Shown: in pieces, positions 18,605-27,364 of the stretch | How the letters are laid out: each line of letters starts with the position of its first letter | Numbering within the stretch: the stretch's first letter is position 1 | Assembly: GCF_000967195.1 (NCBI RefSeq) | Contig: NZ_KQ033871.1 | Location: 1,028,138 to 1,092,137, forward strand | DNA length: 64,000 nucleotides | Reading direction: 5' to 3' | Origin: Lactobacillus kullabergensis | Lineage (GTDB): Bacteria; Bacillota; Bacilli; Lactobacillales; Lactobacillaceae | Made by a program: the position numbers and the translations under genes | Notes under the pieces: generated by a model | Seen by the model: the letters and a program-made list of their open reading frames with translations, nothing else | Database searches by the model: none | What the model was told of the DNA's origin: nothing

Positions 18605-19315
18605 TTACCTGTAATTTTCCGGGCGATAAATATCGTCGATAATTTCATAATTTTTATTCTTCAGTTCTTCATCAAGCCAATTTATATTTCCTGTGCCATC
18701 ATGAAAACTTGCCGCTTTGGCATCATCTTTTTTGTGAAAATTCTGGACGGCTGGAAGCAATTCACTTGCTTCTTCTAAAGCAATCTTAATAACACCATCG
18801 GCATCGCCTAAAATTACGTCACCAGGATTAACACTTACATTCCCACAAGAAATTGGGACATTTATTTCTCCCGGACCCTCTTTATATGGTCCGTCAGGTG
18901 TTGTACTAACTGCGTATATGGGCAAGTCCCAATTACGCAAACTATCAATGTCACGTATTGGTCCGTCAACTACGACTCCAGCAACATGTCTTTGGTCGCG
19001 CAGCCAGGTCATCATCACTTCGCCAATAACAGCCCTTGTATTGTCATTTTCATTATCAATGACAACGATATCGCCTTCATGACAATATTTTAACGCTGCA
19101 TAAATAGTCAAATTATCACCTGGACGGTTATGAACTGTAAAAGCTGGTCCACACATTTCCTCATGAGGCTTGGACATAAGCTTAATTCTTGGTGCCATTG
19201 CACCTGTTCTATTCATACAATCAGCCACGTTTGATGAGGGCAACTTTCTGTACGCAGCAATTACTTCTTTTTGCGGAAGGTTTCTTTTTAAAAAAATCCT
19301 TTTTCCAACCTGCAT
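18605..19315 (-). CDS. RraA-like / HMG-aldolase-family protein, candidate oxaloacetate decarboxylase
   Basis: The 236-aa protein matches the RraA-like family that includes 4-hydroxy-4-methyl-2-oxoglutarate aldolase. The VVVDGPIRDIDSL stretch supplies the arginine-aspartate pair of the aldolase active site, with the GEVMMTWLRDQ helix before it. Several family aldolases also decarboxylate oxaloacetate. The citrate operon here has no oadABC, citM or malic enzyme, so this gene could supply the oxaloacetate-to-pyruvate step; this is inference. It lies between the malate-dehydrogenase-like gene (20 nt) and the carrier (5 nt). Confidence 0.85.
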   Translation of the reverse strand: MQVGKRIFLKRNLPQKEVIAAYRKLPSSNVADCMNRTGAMAPRIKLMSKPHEEMCGPAFTVHNRPGDNLTIYAALKYCHEGDIVVIDNENDNTRAVIGEVMMTWLRDQRHVAGVVVDGPIRDIDSLRNWDLPIYAVSTTPDGPYKEGPGEINVPISCGNVSVNPGDVILGDADGVIKIALEEASELLPAVQNFHKKDDAKAASFHDGTGNINWLDEELKNKNYEIIDDIYRPENYR

Positions 19316-19335
19316 TCGTCATGCCTTCTTTTTGG

Positions 19336-20265
19336 TTAATCTAAAGCAATATTATCTAGTACTTCCTGCATTTTGGAAGCTGAGTTTAGCATCTTAGCTT
19401 TTTCAGTTTCAGAAAGCTCAGTCTCAAGCACCTGACTAATTCCTGCACCATTTACGACAGCTGGAGTTCCTAGATAAAGCTCATTTTTAATTCCATATTC
19501 ACCCTTAATTGGTGCTGATAAAGGCAAGGCGATTGATCGATTAGTTAATATTGCAGTAACAATTTGAGTTAACATCATCGCAATGCCATAAAATGTAGCA
19601 CCTTTATTTTCAATTATTTTTCCTCCCTTTTTACGAACACCTGATTCTACTTGATCCAGCACAGAGTTGTCAATACCGGCAAAATCTTTAAGTGGCTTGC
19701 CACTAACTGTTGACTCATCAAAGTTTTCAAAAGAAGTATCACCATGCTCTCCTAAAACCATAGAATTAACTTCAGCAACAGGAACATGTAATCTTCGTGC
19801 TAAATCTACCTTTAAACGTGCTGAATCAAGGGAAGTACCTGTTCCAATAACCTTATTTTTAGGGAAGCCGGATAATTTCTGGGTCAGCGTTGTTAAAATA
19901 TCAACTGGATTAGCAGAAACAAGGAAAATGCCATTAAAGCCTGATTCAACTACAGGTTGAATTATGCTTTTTAAGATATTAACGTTTTTATTAACTAGAT
20001 CCAAACGACTTTCTCCCGGCTTGCGCGGAACACCAGCGGTGATCACAACAACATCAGCGTCTTTTGCATCAGAGTATTCTCCCGAATGAATATTACATTC
20101 TCCTGTAAAAGGCAATATATCTTCTAAATCCATTGAATCACCCAGTGGACGTTTTTTTACCACATCGCAAATAACCAGCTCGTCAACTCTAGTATGTTGC
20201 AATAAATCGTTGGCAAAAGTTGAGCCTACTGCTCCATCACCAACTAATAAAACCTTTTTATTCAT
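19336..20265 (-). CDS. LDH/MDH-family dehydrogenase with malate-dehydrogenase-type specificity residue
   Basis: This 309-aa NAD-dependent enzyme has the Rossmann motif GDGAVGS (9-15), LDSAR (146-150) with the substrate arginine, and GEHGD with catalytic His174. In the specificity loop it reads GVPRKPGESR: Arg81 stands where L-lactate dehydrogenases have Gln, the residue known to switch LDH to oxaloacetate/malate. I therefore call it malate-dehydrogenase-like despite its LDH-like backbone. The ATG at 20265 has an AAAGGA box; the earlier in-frame TTG at 20283 overlaps that box. It opens the citrate operon, fitting oxaloacetate-to-malate reduction. Confidence 0.85.
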   Translation of the reverse strand: MNKKVLLVGDGAVGSTFANDLLQHTRVDELVICDVVKKRPLGDSMDLEDILPFTGECNIHSGEYSDAKDADVVVITAGVPRKPGESRLDLVNKNVNILKSIIQPVVESGFNGIFLVSANPVDILTTLTQKLSGFPKNKVIGTGTSLDSARLKVDLARRLHVPVAEVNSMVLGEHGDTSFENFDESTVSGKPLKDFAGIDNSVLDQVESGVRKKGGKIIENKGATFYGIAMMLTQIVTAILTNRSIALPLSAPIKGEYGIKNELYLGTPAVVNGAGISQVLETELSETEKAKMLNSASKMQEVLDNIALD

Positions 20266-20290
20266 AACGTCATTTCCTTTCAATTTTTAA

Positions 20291-20310
20291 AAATGTAATC
20301 CTTTACATTT
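20291..20310. promoter_or_regulatory. operator-like palindrome at the citrate operon promoter
   Basis: AAATGTAA and TTACATTT flank a 4-nt spacer, placed between the -10 box and the ribosome-binding site of the first gene. On the minus strand its first ten bases, AAATGTAAAG, recur in the SorC regulator leader at 10920-10929. A SorC binding site or a repressor site are both possible. Confidence 0.5.
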
Positions 20311-20313
20311 ATA

Positions 20314-20342
20314 ATTATAAAATTACTTTTTAATTTTTTCAA
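20314..20342 (-). promoter_or_regulatory. sigma-A promoter of the citrate operon
   Basis: TTGAAA and TATAAT stand 17 bp apart on the minus strand, about 50 nt before the malate-dehydrogenase-like gene. No other clear promoter is seen down to citX, so nine genes may depend on it. Confidence 0.8.
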
Positions 20343-20407
20343 TATTTAAAATAAATAATTAAAATTTTAATTTTTAAAAATATAAAATGATTTCCATCTT
20401 TTAAATA

Positions 20408-20440
20408 ATATAAAAAATGCTTAGAATTTCTAAGCATTTT
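20408..20440 (-). terminator. terminator after the fumarate reductase gene
   Basis: Arms AAAATGCTTAGAA and TTCTAAGCATTTT are followed on the minus strand by six T, just after the stop codon at 20447. It separates the fumC-reductase unit from the citrate operon. Confidence 0.8.
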
Positions 20441-20446
20441 AAATAT

Positions 20447-21844
20447 TTATTTATATTGTCTAGTAAACTCTGCCATTTGTATCCCGGCCTGTCTGCCAAA
20501 TATTACAGTTTCAGCGATTGAGTTTCCTCCAATTCTATTATTGCCATGCAAACCTCCTGAAACTTCACCTGCGGCATAGAGTCCTGAAATAATATTTCCG
20601 TCTGAATCCAAAACTTCAGTTTTTGGAGTTATATGAATTCCACCCATAGTGTAATGAATAGCCGGATTAATATGAATAGCAAAGAAAGGACCTTGCTCAA
20701 TAGTGCGATCCATTCCAGTAGTTCGCTGATATTCACTATCATTTTTGTTCTTCACAGCTCCATTCCATTTTGAAATTGTTTTCTTTAGATTATTATTGTT
20801 AACACCAATGTTTTCTGCTAATTCCTCAATGGAAGAACCTTGATTGACTAATCCTACATGATCATAAAATTCAACAGCGGTGAAATTATTACGGATCGTT
20901 TGATCAAACAGAAGATACGCTCCATCCTCATTTAACTTAGTAATTGCATCAGAAACAATTTTCCGTGTGTTGAGTTCATTAACAAATCTTTGACCAGATT
21001 TGTTAACTAAAATTGCACCTTCGCCACGTAAACCTTCACCTATTAAATAGACGTGATCAGTATCTGTTTGGGCTGTAGGATGTACCTGAATAAATTCCAT
21101 TTGCTCTAATTGAGCATCAATTTTGGCTGCTAATTTGAGTCCATCACCTGTAGCTCCAGGTTGATTAGTTGTTTTATAATTTGCGAGATCTGGACGATAT
21201 TTTTGTATTAAATCTTTTGAAGAACCAAAGCCGCCTGAGGCTAGTAAAATTGCTGTAGCTTGAACCTTTTTGACTCCTGAATCAGTTTCAACTTCAATTC
21301 CTACAACTTTTTTCCGCTTATCTTGTAATAAACTAATTACTCGAGAATTATTAAAAATAGGAATATTTTTTTCTTGAATTTGCTTCAAAGCCCCTGTAAC
21401 CAAATAATTGCCAACGGGTGCCATTGAGGCAGGTCGATGAGCCCTTTTTTTACTCATACCACCTGTTATTGTTAGATTTGTAAGCTCAATCCCATGGTTC
21501 ATCAGCCAATCAATTGCTACTGCAGAGTGGTCAACAAAATATCTTAAAAGTTCACGGTCATTTAATTTGCCTCCACCCTTTAAGGTTTCCTGATAAAAAT
21601 CTTCTTTATTATCTATAATCCCTTCATTAAGTTGAACCAAACTTTCAGAAGCATTCATTCCAGATGATGCTCTATTGGTATTTCCACCAAGGTCGGCATT
21701 TTTTTCAAAAACAGCAATATTGAGTCCGAGTTCTTTTGCCTGAATTGCTGCTGTTAAACCAGCTCCACCGGCTCCAACGATCACAGCATCATAGCGGTCT
21801 TTAATTTCTGCACTGCCGTTAGGCGTAAAAACAAATTTACCCAT
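20447..21844 (-). CDS. soluble fumarate reductase, flavocytochrome c family flavoprotein
   Basis: The 465-aa protein has the FAD motif VGAGGAGLTAAIQA near residue 23 and the fumarate-reductase signatures HPTAQ, GEGLRGEGAILVN (a substrate arginine) and HGNNRIGGNS (second substrate arginine). It lacks a heme domain, an FMN-binding domain and a signal peptide, so it should reduce fumarate to succinate in the cytoplasm with electrons from a free flavin or an unlinked reductase. It follows fumC by 31 nt and completes malate to succinate. Of the three flavoproteins of this family in the window, only this one keeps the NR(I/L)GGNS arginine. Confidence 0.9.
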   Translation of the reverse strand: MGKFVFTPNGSAEIKDRYDAVIVGAGGAGLTAAIQAKELGLNIAVFEKNADLGGNTNRASSGMNASESLVQLNEGIIDNKEDFYQETLKGGGKLNDRELLRYFVDHSAVAIDWLMNHGIELTNLTITGGMSKKRAHRPASMAPVGNYLVTGALKQIQEKNIPIFNNSRVISLLQDKRKKVVGIEVETDSGVKKVQATAILLASGGFGSSKDLIQKYRPDLANYKTTNQPGATGDGLKLAAKIDAQLEQMEFIQVHPTAQTDTDHVYLIGEGLRGEGAILVNKSGQRFVNELNTRKIVSDAITKLNEDGAYLLFDQTIRNNFTAVEFYDHVGLVNQGSSIEELAENIGVNNNNLKKTISKWNGAVKNKNDSEYQRTTGMDRTIEQGPFFAIHINPAIHYTMGGIHITPKTEVLDSDGNIISGLYAAGEVSGGLHGNNRIGGNSIAETVIFGRQAGIQMAEFTRQYK

Positions 21845-21875
21845 TTATTTTTCTCCTCTAAAAACATTAAAATAG

Positions 21876-23279
21876 TTATTTCTCAGGATTAGTTTGAGAT
21901 ACATTGGTCATCTCCATGTAATCCATCCACTTATCATATTCTTCTTCTGTTAATTTGCCACTATCTAAAGCTGCTTCCTTAAGTGTTGTACCTTCCTTAT
22001 CTGCAGTTTGGGCAATTTTCGCAGCTGCATGATAACCAATGTGTGGTGACAGAGCTGTAACAGTCATCAAAGAACTTTCAAGCAAGTCATCCATCTTTTC
22101 TGCATTAACTGTTAAGCCTGCTATCATTTTATCAGCAAACTCTGTAATAGTACCAGTTAAAATGTCACAAGAATCAAGAAAAGCTGTAATCATTACTGTT
22201 TTATAGACGTTCATTTCAAAATTTCCTTGTGAACAGGCAAAAGTAATTGTGGTATCGTTACCAAAAACTTTTGCAGCTGCCATGGTCACGGCTTCAGCTT
22301 GCGTGGGATTAACTTTACCCGGCATAATTGAAGATCCGGGTTCATTAGCTGGTATATTAAGCTCATGGTAGCCGGCTCTTGGGCCAGAAGCTAAGAATCT
22401 AATATCCTGTGCTATCTTAAACATATCAGCAGCTAAAGTTTTCAATGCACCATGAACAACATCAATTCCAGAATGATGAGCTAAGCCCCAAAACTTATTG
22501 TTATTAACGTTAAATTCATGCCCGTAAACTTGGGACAATTTACCGGCAATTTTTTCAGTCATTCCAGGCGCGGCGTTAAGTCCAGTGCCAACAGCGGTCC
22601 CTCCTATTGCTAATTCAAACAATGTTGGTTTAAGTTCTTGAATATAATTCAAATCATGCTTTAAGGCAGAAATATAGCCTGAAACTTCTTGACCAAAAGT
22701 AATTGGTGTAGCATCTTGCAGGTGAGTACGACCCACTTTAACGGTTTTCCAATACTTATTCTGTTTTACTATCAGTTCATCAATTAAATGCTGCACAGCC
22801 GGCTCGAGTTTATCCAGGGCTTCAACGGCCACAATATTCATTGCTGTAGGGTAAGTATCATTAGACGATTGTCCTCTATTAACATCATCATTAGGTAAAA
22901 TATGCAAATGTGGATGCAACTTGTTGGCTAGATTTGCGACAACTTCATTGACATTCATATTGCTTTGAGTTCCAGACCCAGTTTGCAATACATGTAATGG
23001 AAAGTCCTTGCGTAGTTCATGGTCATCTAATTTAAGTAAGTAATCAACTGCGTCCTCAATTGCTTGCCCTTTATCCTCAGGCTCATCTCCAACTTCTACA
23101 TTTGATTCAGCAGCAGCTTTTTTTAAATGCAAAAATGCCCGAATAATTGCAAGAGGCATTAATTCACCACTGGGGAAGTTATTGCGACTGCGTTCAGTTT
23201 GTGGTCCCCACAAAGCTTCTTTCGGTATTTTGACAGGACCAATAGTATCACTCTCAACACGATATTCATTTTCGCTCAT
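21876..23279 (-). CDS. fumC: class II fumarate hydratase
   Basis: This 467-aa enzyme interconverts malate and fumarate. The superfamily signature GSSIMPGKVNPTQ is present near residue 318, with the N-terminal SGTQSNMNVNEV and the central GRTHLQDATPITFGQE stretches. The length is typical of FumC. It leads a two-gene unit with the fumarate reductase, under its own 17-bp-spaced promoter, with an AAGGAGA ribosome-binding site. Together with the neighbouring citrate operon it gives the reductive branch to succinate. Confidence 0.96.
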   Translation of the reverse strand: MSENEYRVESDTIGPVKIPKEALWGPQTERSRNNFPSGELMPLAIIRAFLHLKKAAAESNVEVGDEPEDKGQAIEDAVDYLLKLDDHELRKDFPLHVLQTGSGTQSNMNVNEVVANLANKLHPHLHILPNDDVNRGQSSNDTYPTAMNIVAVEALDKLEPAVQHLIDELIVKQNKYWKTVKVGRTHLQDATPITFGQEVSGYISALKHDLNYIQELKPTLFELAIGGTAVGTGLNAAPGMTEKIAGKLSQVYGHEFNVNNNKFWGLAHHSGIDVVHGALKTLAADMFKIAQDIRFLASGPRAGYHELNIPANEPGSSIMPGKVNPTQAEAVTMAAAKVFGNDTTITFACSQGNFEMNVYKTVMITAFLDSCDILTGTITEFADKMIAGLTVNAEKMDDLLESSLMTVTALSPHIGYHAAAKIAQTADKEGTTLKEAALDSGKLTEEEYDKWMDYMEMTNVSQTNPEK

Positions 23280-23343
23280 GTTCAGTCTCCTTATTTAATG
23301 CTGACATTCTTCTGATAATAAATTTTATATTACTCTTTCACTC

Positions 23344-23372
23344 ATGATACAGGTTTTTTGAGCTTTTTTCAA
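23344..23372 (-). promoter_or_regulatory. sigma-A promoter of fumC-fumarate reductase
   Basis: TTGAAA and TATCAT are 17 bp apart on the minus strand, about 65 nt before fumC. Confidence 0.75.
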
Positions 23373-23420
23373 TATTTATAAATAAAAGGGCTATCATTTT
23401 AAAAATTAAAAATTTATTTA

Positions 23421-23451
23421 AAAATACAAAAAGCACTCCCAAAGAGTGCTT
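23421..23451 (-). terminator. terminator of the copper ATPase gene
   Basis: Arms AAGCACTC and GAGTGCTT with a 5-nt loop are followed by a T-rich tract on the minus strand, just after the ATPase stop codon at 23463. Confidence 0.8.
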
Positions 23452-23462
23452 AATTCTGATTG

Positions 23463-25520
23463 TTATATTTTTAATGTTTCTGCATTAATAGCTACTATTA
23501 CCGTTGATAAAGACATCAGAATTGCTCCAACAGCTGGAGATAACAAAATTCCCCAAGGAGCTAATACCCCAGCAGCTAAAGGCAATGCAATTATATTGTA
23601 GCCGGCTCCCCACCACAAATTTTGAACGGTTTTTCTTTGAGTATGCTGGGCGAGATTCAAAAAACTAATAATGTCAAGTGGCTCACTATTAACCAAAATA
23701 ACATCGGCAGAATCTACAGCAACATCTGTTCCCGCACCGATTGCAACTCCAATATCGGCTTTTGCTAAGCTAGGAGCATCATTTATGCCATCTCCGACCA
23801 TCATTACTTTGTTACCTTTTTCTTGCAACTCTGCAACGATTTTCTGTTTGTCAGCCGGCATTAAACCTGAATGTACTTCGGAAATGTTGAGTTTTTGGGC
23901 AATATTTTGCGCAACTTTTTCATTGTCTCCTGTAAGCATTACCGGAGTGATATTAAGATCTTTAATTTGCTTAATTAAAGAAGCAGCGTTCTTTTTAATT
24001 TCATCACCAACAGCAACATATCCTAAAAGATCATTTCCTTCTACTAAATAACTTGAAGTGTAGTTTAAAGCATCTATTTTGGGAAAATGGTTAACTAGCT
24101 TTCTAGCAGCTTTTTCGTTCATCAGCTGAAATTCCTTGCCATTTAAAGTACCAGAGACCCCTTTACCATCTAAAGTCTTACTATTTGCTAATGAATAAAG
24201 TTTCATATTTTTTTCTTTAGCAAATTGTAAAATGCTTTGAGCAATCGGGTGATTAGAATCCTGCTCAAGGGAAGCAATAAGTCTAATTACTTCATCAGCA
24301 CTATAGTTTTTAGCCAAACTATCATATTTTCGTACTTGAAATTTTCCTTCAGTTAAAGTTCCAGTTTTGTCTAAAAGCAAATAATTAATTTTTGAACTAA
24401 CACTGATGACATTGCGATTTTTAATTAATAAACCATTTTTGGCACCAATTGAGGTACTCTTTGCATTTACCAGTGGAATAGCAAGTCCCAAAGCATGGGG
24501 ACAGGCAATAACTAAAACGGTTACCATTCGCTCTAGACCACCAGCTATACCACGTAAACTTGTCCAAACCAAAAAAGCAATAATACCAAAAGTTAGCGCT
24601 GCATAAAACAACCAACTGGAAACCCGATCTGCCAAATTTTGTAGTTTGGACTTATTCATCTGAGATGACTGAACTAGTTTATTGACACTGGCTAAAAAGC
24701 CGGAATTAGCAGATTTAGCAACCTTAATTGTTAATGTTCCAGAACCGTTAATTGATCCCCCAATAACCTTATCGTTTTTTTGCCGCGTTACTTCGCGTGA
24801 TTCACCAGTAACCAAAGATTCGTTTACTTGACTAGAACCATTCAGAATAACCCCATCAAGAGGAATACTTTCTCCTGCTTTGACTAAAATTACTGCATCT
24901 TTTTGGACATCATTTATTGCCATATCCATAGTTTGACCATCATGTTGTACGTGGACCTTATCAGGTAAAAGCTTAGCTAAATCATGCACAGAACTATTGG
25001 CATTCATCACTGAATTCATCTCAATCCAGTGGCCTAAAAGCATAATCAAAATTAAAGTAGCCAGTTCCCAGAAGAAGTCCATTACATGAACTTTACTGTT
25101 TAACAAATCATTTTTCACAAAAGCATAAATACTATAAATATAAGCAGTAGTAATTCCTAAAGAAATAAGAGTCATCATTTCAGGCTTTTTGTCTTTTATC
25201 TCGTAAAAAGCGCCTGATAAGAAGGGTTCCCCACCATAAAAGTAAAGGATCGTTGCAAAAATAACTACTACCCAGTCAGAACCAGTGAAAGAAAATTGGA
25301 AAGGTAAATGGACGCCCATTGCAGGCGACAAAAAGATAATCGGCAATGATAATAAAACTGAAACCCAGAATTTTTTCTTTAAGTTCCCCATGTGCATCAT
25401 GTGGCCACCATGCATCATCATATCATGATCATCCATTTTCATTGATGAGTGATTATTCATCGCATGATTCATATTTTCACTATGGTTCATATTCATACTA
25501 TTCAAAATATTCCGCCCCAT
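23463..25520 (-). CDS. copB: copper-translocating P1B ATPase, CopB type
   Basis: This 685-aa P-type ATPase has the phosphorylation motif DKTGTLTEG, TGES and GDGINDAPSLAKAD. The membrane metal-site motif is CPH (ACPHALGLAIP), which marks the CopB subclass exporting Cu or Ag, rather than CPC. The N-terminus is a His/Met-rich tail (about 18 His and Met-His pairs within 50 residues) in place of CxxC domains. I chose the ATG at 25520, with a GGTGAT box 7 nt upstream; the longer frame back to 25580 begins inside the promoter -35 box. No CopY or CopZ gene is adjacent. Confidence 0.93.
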   Translation of the reverse strand: MGRNILNSMNMNHSENMNHAMNNHSSMKMDDHDMMMHGGHMMHMGNLKKKFWVSVLLSLPIIFLSPAMGVHLPFQFSFTGSDWVVVIFATILYFYGGEPFLSGAFYEIKDKKPEMMTLISLGITTAYIYSIYAFVKNDLLNSKVHVMDFFWELATLILIMLLGHWIEMNSVMNANSSVHDLAKLLPDKVHVQHDGQTMDMAINDVQKDAVILVKAGESIPLDGVILNGSSQVNESLVTGESREVTRQKNDKVIGGSINGSGTLTIKVAKSANSGFLASVNKLVQSSQMNKSKLQNLADRVSSWLFYAALTFGIIAFLVWTSLRGIAGGLERMVTVLVIACPHALGLAIPLVNAKSTSIGAKNGLLIKNRNVISVSSKINYLLLDKTGTLTEGKFQVRKYDSLAKNYSADEVIRLIASLEQDSNHPIAQSILQFAKEKNMKLYSLANSKTLDGKGVSGTLNGKEFQLMNEKAARKLVNHFPKIDALNYTSSYLVEGNDLLGYVAVGDEIKKNAASLIKQIKDLNITPVMLTGDNEKVAQNIAQKLNISEVHSGLMPADKQKIVAELQEKGNKVMMVGDGINDAPSLAKADIGVAIGAGTDVAVDSADVILVNSEPLDIISFLNLAQHTQRKTVQNLWWGAGYNIIALPLAAGVLAPWGILLSPAVGAILMSLSTVIVAINAETLKI

Positions 25521-25551
25521 TCTATAAATCACCAAAATTGTTCTTTTCTTT

Positions 25552-25580
25552 AATCTACTTTTATAAACAGGTGATGTCAA
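25552..25580 (-). promoter_or_regulatory. promoter of copB
   Basis: TTGACA and TAGATT are 17 bp apart on the minus strand, placing the transcript start about 25 nt before the ATG at 25520. No exact TACANNTGTA cop box is seen. Confidence 0.65.
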
Positions 25581-25616
25581 AATATCGGCTTAATTATTTG
25601 AACTATATTTACACAG

Positions 25617-26990
25617 CTAGTTAATTTTTGCTTTTTTATAAAAATGAATAATAAATCCAATTGCTAATCCGATTACAGCAGGAATTACCCAATCCATACC
25701 AATATCTGCGAATGGCAAAAAGCGTGATTGTATTGATCTTAACTGCAATGCCCAAGGTTTTTGACTAATTACGGCAGGAAAAGAAGCTACCATATCTAAA
25801 ATTGCTGGAATGAATGTAAAAACTATTCCCCAAAAGTAAACAATTGGATCGCGATCAAACAGTGAACTAGAAATTGACAGAATAATTAGTACCATTGCAA
25901 TAGGATATAAAAACATTAGCATTGGAGTTGACCAGGCAATAATTGTATCTAAGCCGAAATTGGCTGTGATGAAAGAAACAATAGTCATAATTGTCAACCA
26001 GCCATGATAGCTGATTTTACTAAAACTACGGTGAAAGTCTTGCGCAAAAGCAGCTATTAAACCGACAGCAGTAGTTAAACAAGTTAGTGTAACCAGTGTA
26101 GCAAGTAAAGCATGGCCAAAATTTCCGAGATAATAAGTAACTATTTGGTTAAAAACAGTGCCACCTTCAGCAGAGATTTTAAAACGATTTAAAGTTGTCG
26201 CACCTACCCAAATTAACCCAATATAAATAACACCAATTGCACTTGTAGCGATCACACCTGCTCTAGCTGTAACTTTGGCATTGCTTTTAGCAGAAGTTTT
26301 TCCCAGCTGTCTTACCGCCGAAACAATTGTATAACCAAAAGCTAATCCGGCCAGAGCATCCATTGTGTTATAGCCTTCTAAAAAACCATTGAAGAAAGGA
26401 GCACTTTGATACGCTGCTGTGACATTTTGACTTTTTGCAGCACCCATTGGTGAAATGGCGGCCAACAAAAAAATCGAAAATAACAACAGCAAAAATAATG
26501 GATTTAGGATTTTTCCTATACTAGTCAATATCGTAGACTGTTTATAAGAAATAATAAAAGCCAAAATGAAAAATATTGCAGAGAATATCAGGAGTGCTGG
26601 CTTTGCGGCAGATTTCGGCAAAACTGGTTGCAAACCCACTGAAAATGAAATGCTTGCCGTACGCGGGGTGGCAAATAATGGCCCCAGAGTCAAATGGATT
26701 AAAACCATAAATACTAGAGCAAAAATGTTACCCAGTGGCCTGCCAATATCATAAACTCCTTTGGCATGACTTGCGCTAATAGCTAAAACGGCTAGTAAAG
26801 GTAAAAGCACTGCCGTTACCAAAAAGCCAAAAGTAGCTATTCCCCAATTTGCTCCTGAAAGCTGACCTAAATGAATCGGAAAAATCAAGTTGCCTGCACC
26901 AAAAAACAGCCCAAACAACAATGACGCTACTACCAAATATTGCTTCCATGTTAAAGGTTTTGTATTAACATCTTGCTCAATTTCTTCCAT
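25617..26990 (-). CDS. brnQ: branched-chain amino acid carrier BrnQ
   Basis: The 457-aa protein is a 12-segment LIVCS-family carrier that imports Leu, Ile and Val with a cation. The N-terminal SLLFGLFFGAGNLIFPIHLG stretch is characteristic. It is the only gene behind a T-box leader with its own promoter. A strong AGGAGG box precedes the ATG. A 17-bp tandem duplication lies directly before that box. The reading frame is intact and of normal length. Confidence 0.95.
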   Translation of the reverse strand: MEEIEQDVNTKPLTWKQYLVVASLLFGLFFGAGNLIFPIHLGQLSGANWGIATFGFLVTAVLLPLLAVLAISASHAKGVYDIGRPLGNIFALVFMVLIHLTLGPLFATPRTASISFSVGLQPVLPKSAAKPALLIFSAIFFILAFIISYKQSTILTSIGKILNPLFLLLLFSIFLLAAISPMGAAKSQNVTAAYQSAPFFNGFLEGYNTMDALAGLAFGYTIVSAVRQLGKTSAKSNAKVTARAGVIATSAIGVIYIGLIWVGATTLNRFKISAEGGTVFNQIVTYYLGNFGHALLATLVTLTCLTTAVGLIAAFAQDFHRSFSKISYHGWLTIMTIVSFITANFGLDTIIAWSTPMLMFLYPIAMVLIILSISSSLFDRDPIVYFWGIVFTFIPAILDMVASFPAVISQKPWALQLRSIQSRFLPFADIGMDWVIPAVIGLAIGFIIHFYKKAKIN

Positions 26991-27001
26991 TACAATTCCT
27001 C

Positions 27002-27035
27002 CTAAACAGAATTACAGACTAAACAGAATTACAGA
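27002..27035. repeat. 17-bp tandem duplication in the brnQ 5' leader
   Basis: CTAAACAGAATTACAGA occurs twice head to tail (27002-27018 and 27019-27035). It lies between the T-box terminator and the brnQ start, with the copy nearer the gene abutting the Shine-Dalgarno box. Confidence 0.95.
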
Positions 27036-27078
27036 TAAATTTAATAAGGATAAAGGGTTGGCTAGATTATTTTGGGTA

Positions 27079-27358
27079 ATAAAAAAGCACCCTTGATTTT
27101 AAATCAAGGGTGCTTTAGCACGGTACCACCTATATTACTGCACTATAAATCAAAAAATGACAAATAGCATAGTCACTTCACGTACGGCAAAAATGCGATA
27201 CGCTAACACGTTAATGGGTGTACCCAATAATAGCTACTAAAATTCACCATATAGCTCAAAGTTACTTTCAGCTTGCCGTCACGGTCCGTTCTCAGCAACA
27301 GGACTCTCTTAAACGCTACTTGTAAGCTTACTTATCTTTTCTTCGCTTTATCAATATT
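27079..27358 (-). promoter_or_regulatory. T-box riboswitch, brnQ leader
   Basis: The minus strand carries a full-length T-box: an AGTAG bulge motif and AAGAGAG in Stem I, a distal loop around GCTGAGAACGGACCGTGACGG, the T-box core AGGTGGTACCGTGC (about 27117-27130) and a near-perfect terminator hairpin GCACCCTTGATTT/AAATCAAGGGTGC with a T6 tail. The specifier should lie in TTTGAGCTATATGG; CTA (Leu) is a candidate but I could not fix the loop register, so amino-acid identity is open within the branched-chain set. Confidence 0.93.
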
Positions 27359-27364
27359 AATGAT

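Noticed and set aside
25540-25600. CopY-type cop box (TACANNTGTA) at the copB promoter
   Set aside because: Only a GACA...TGT pair with the wrong spacing is present.
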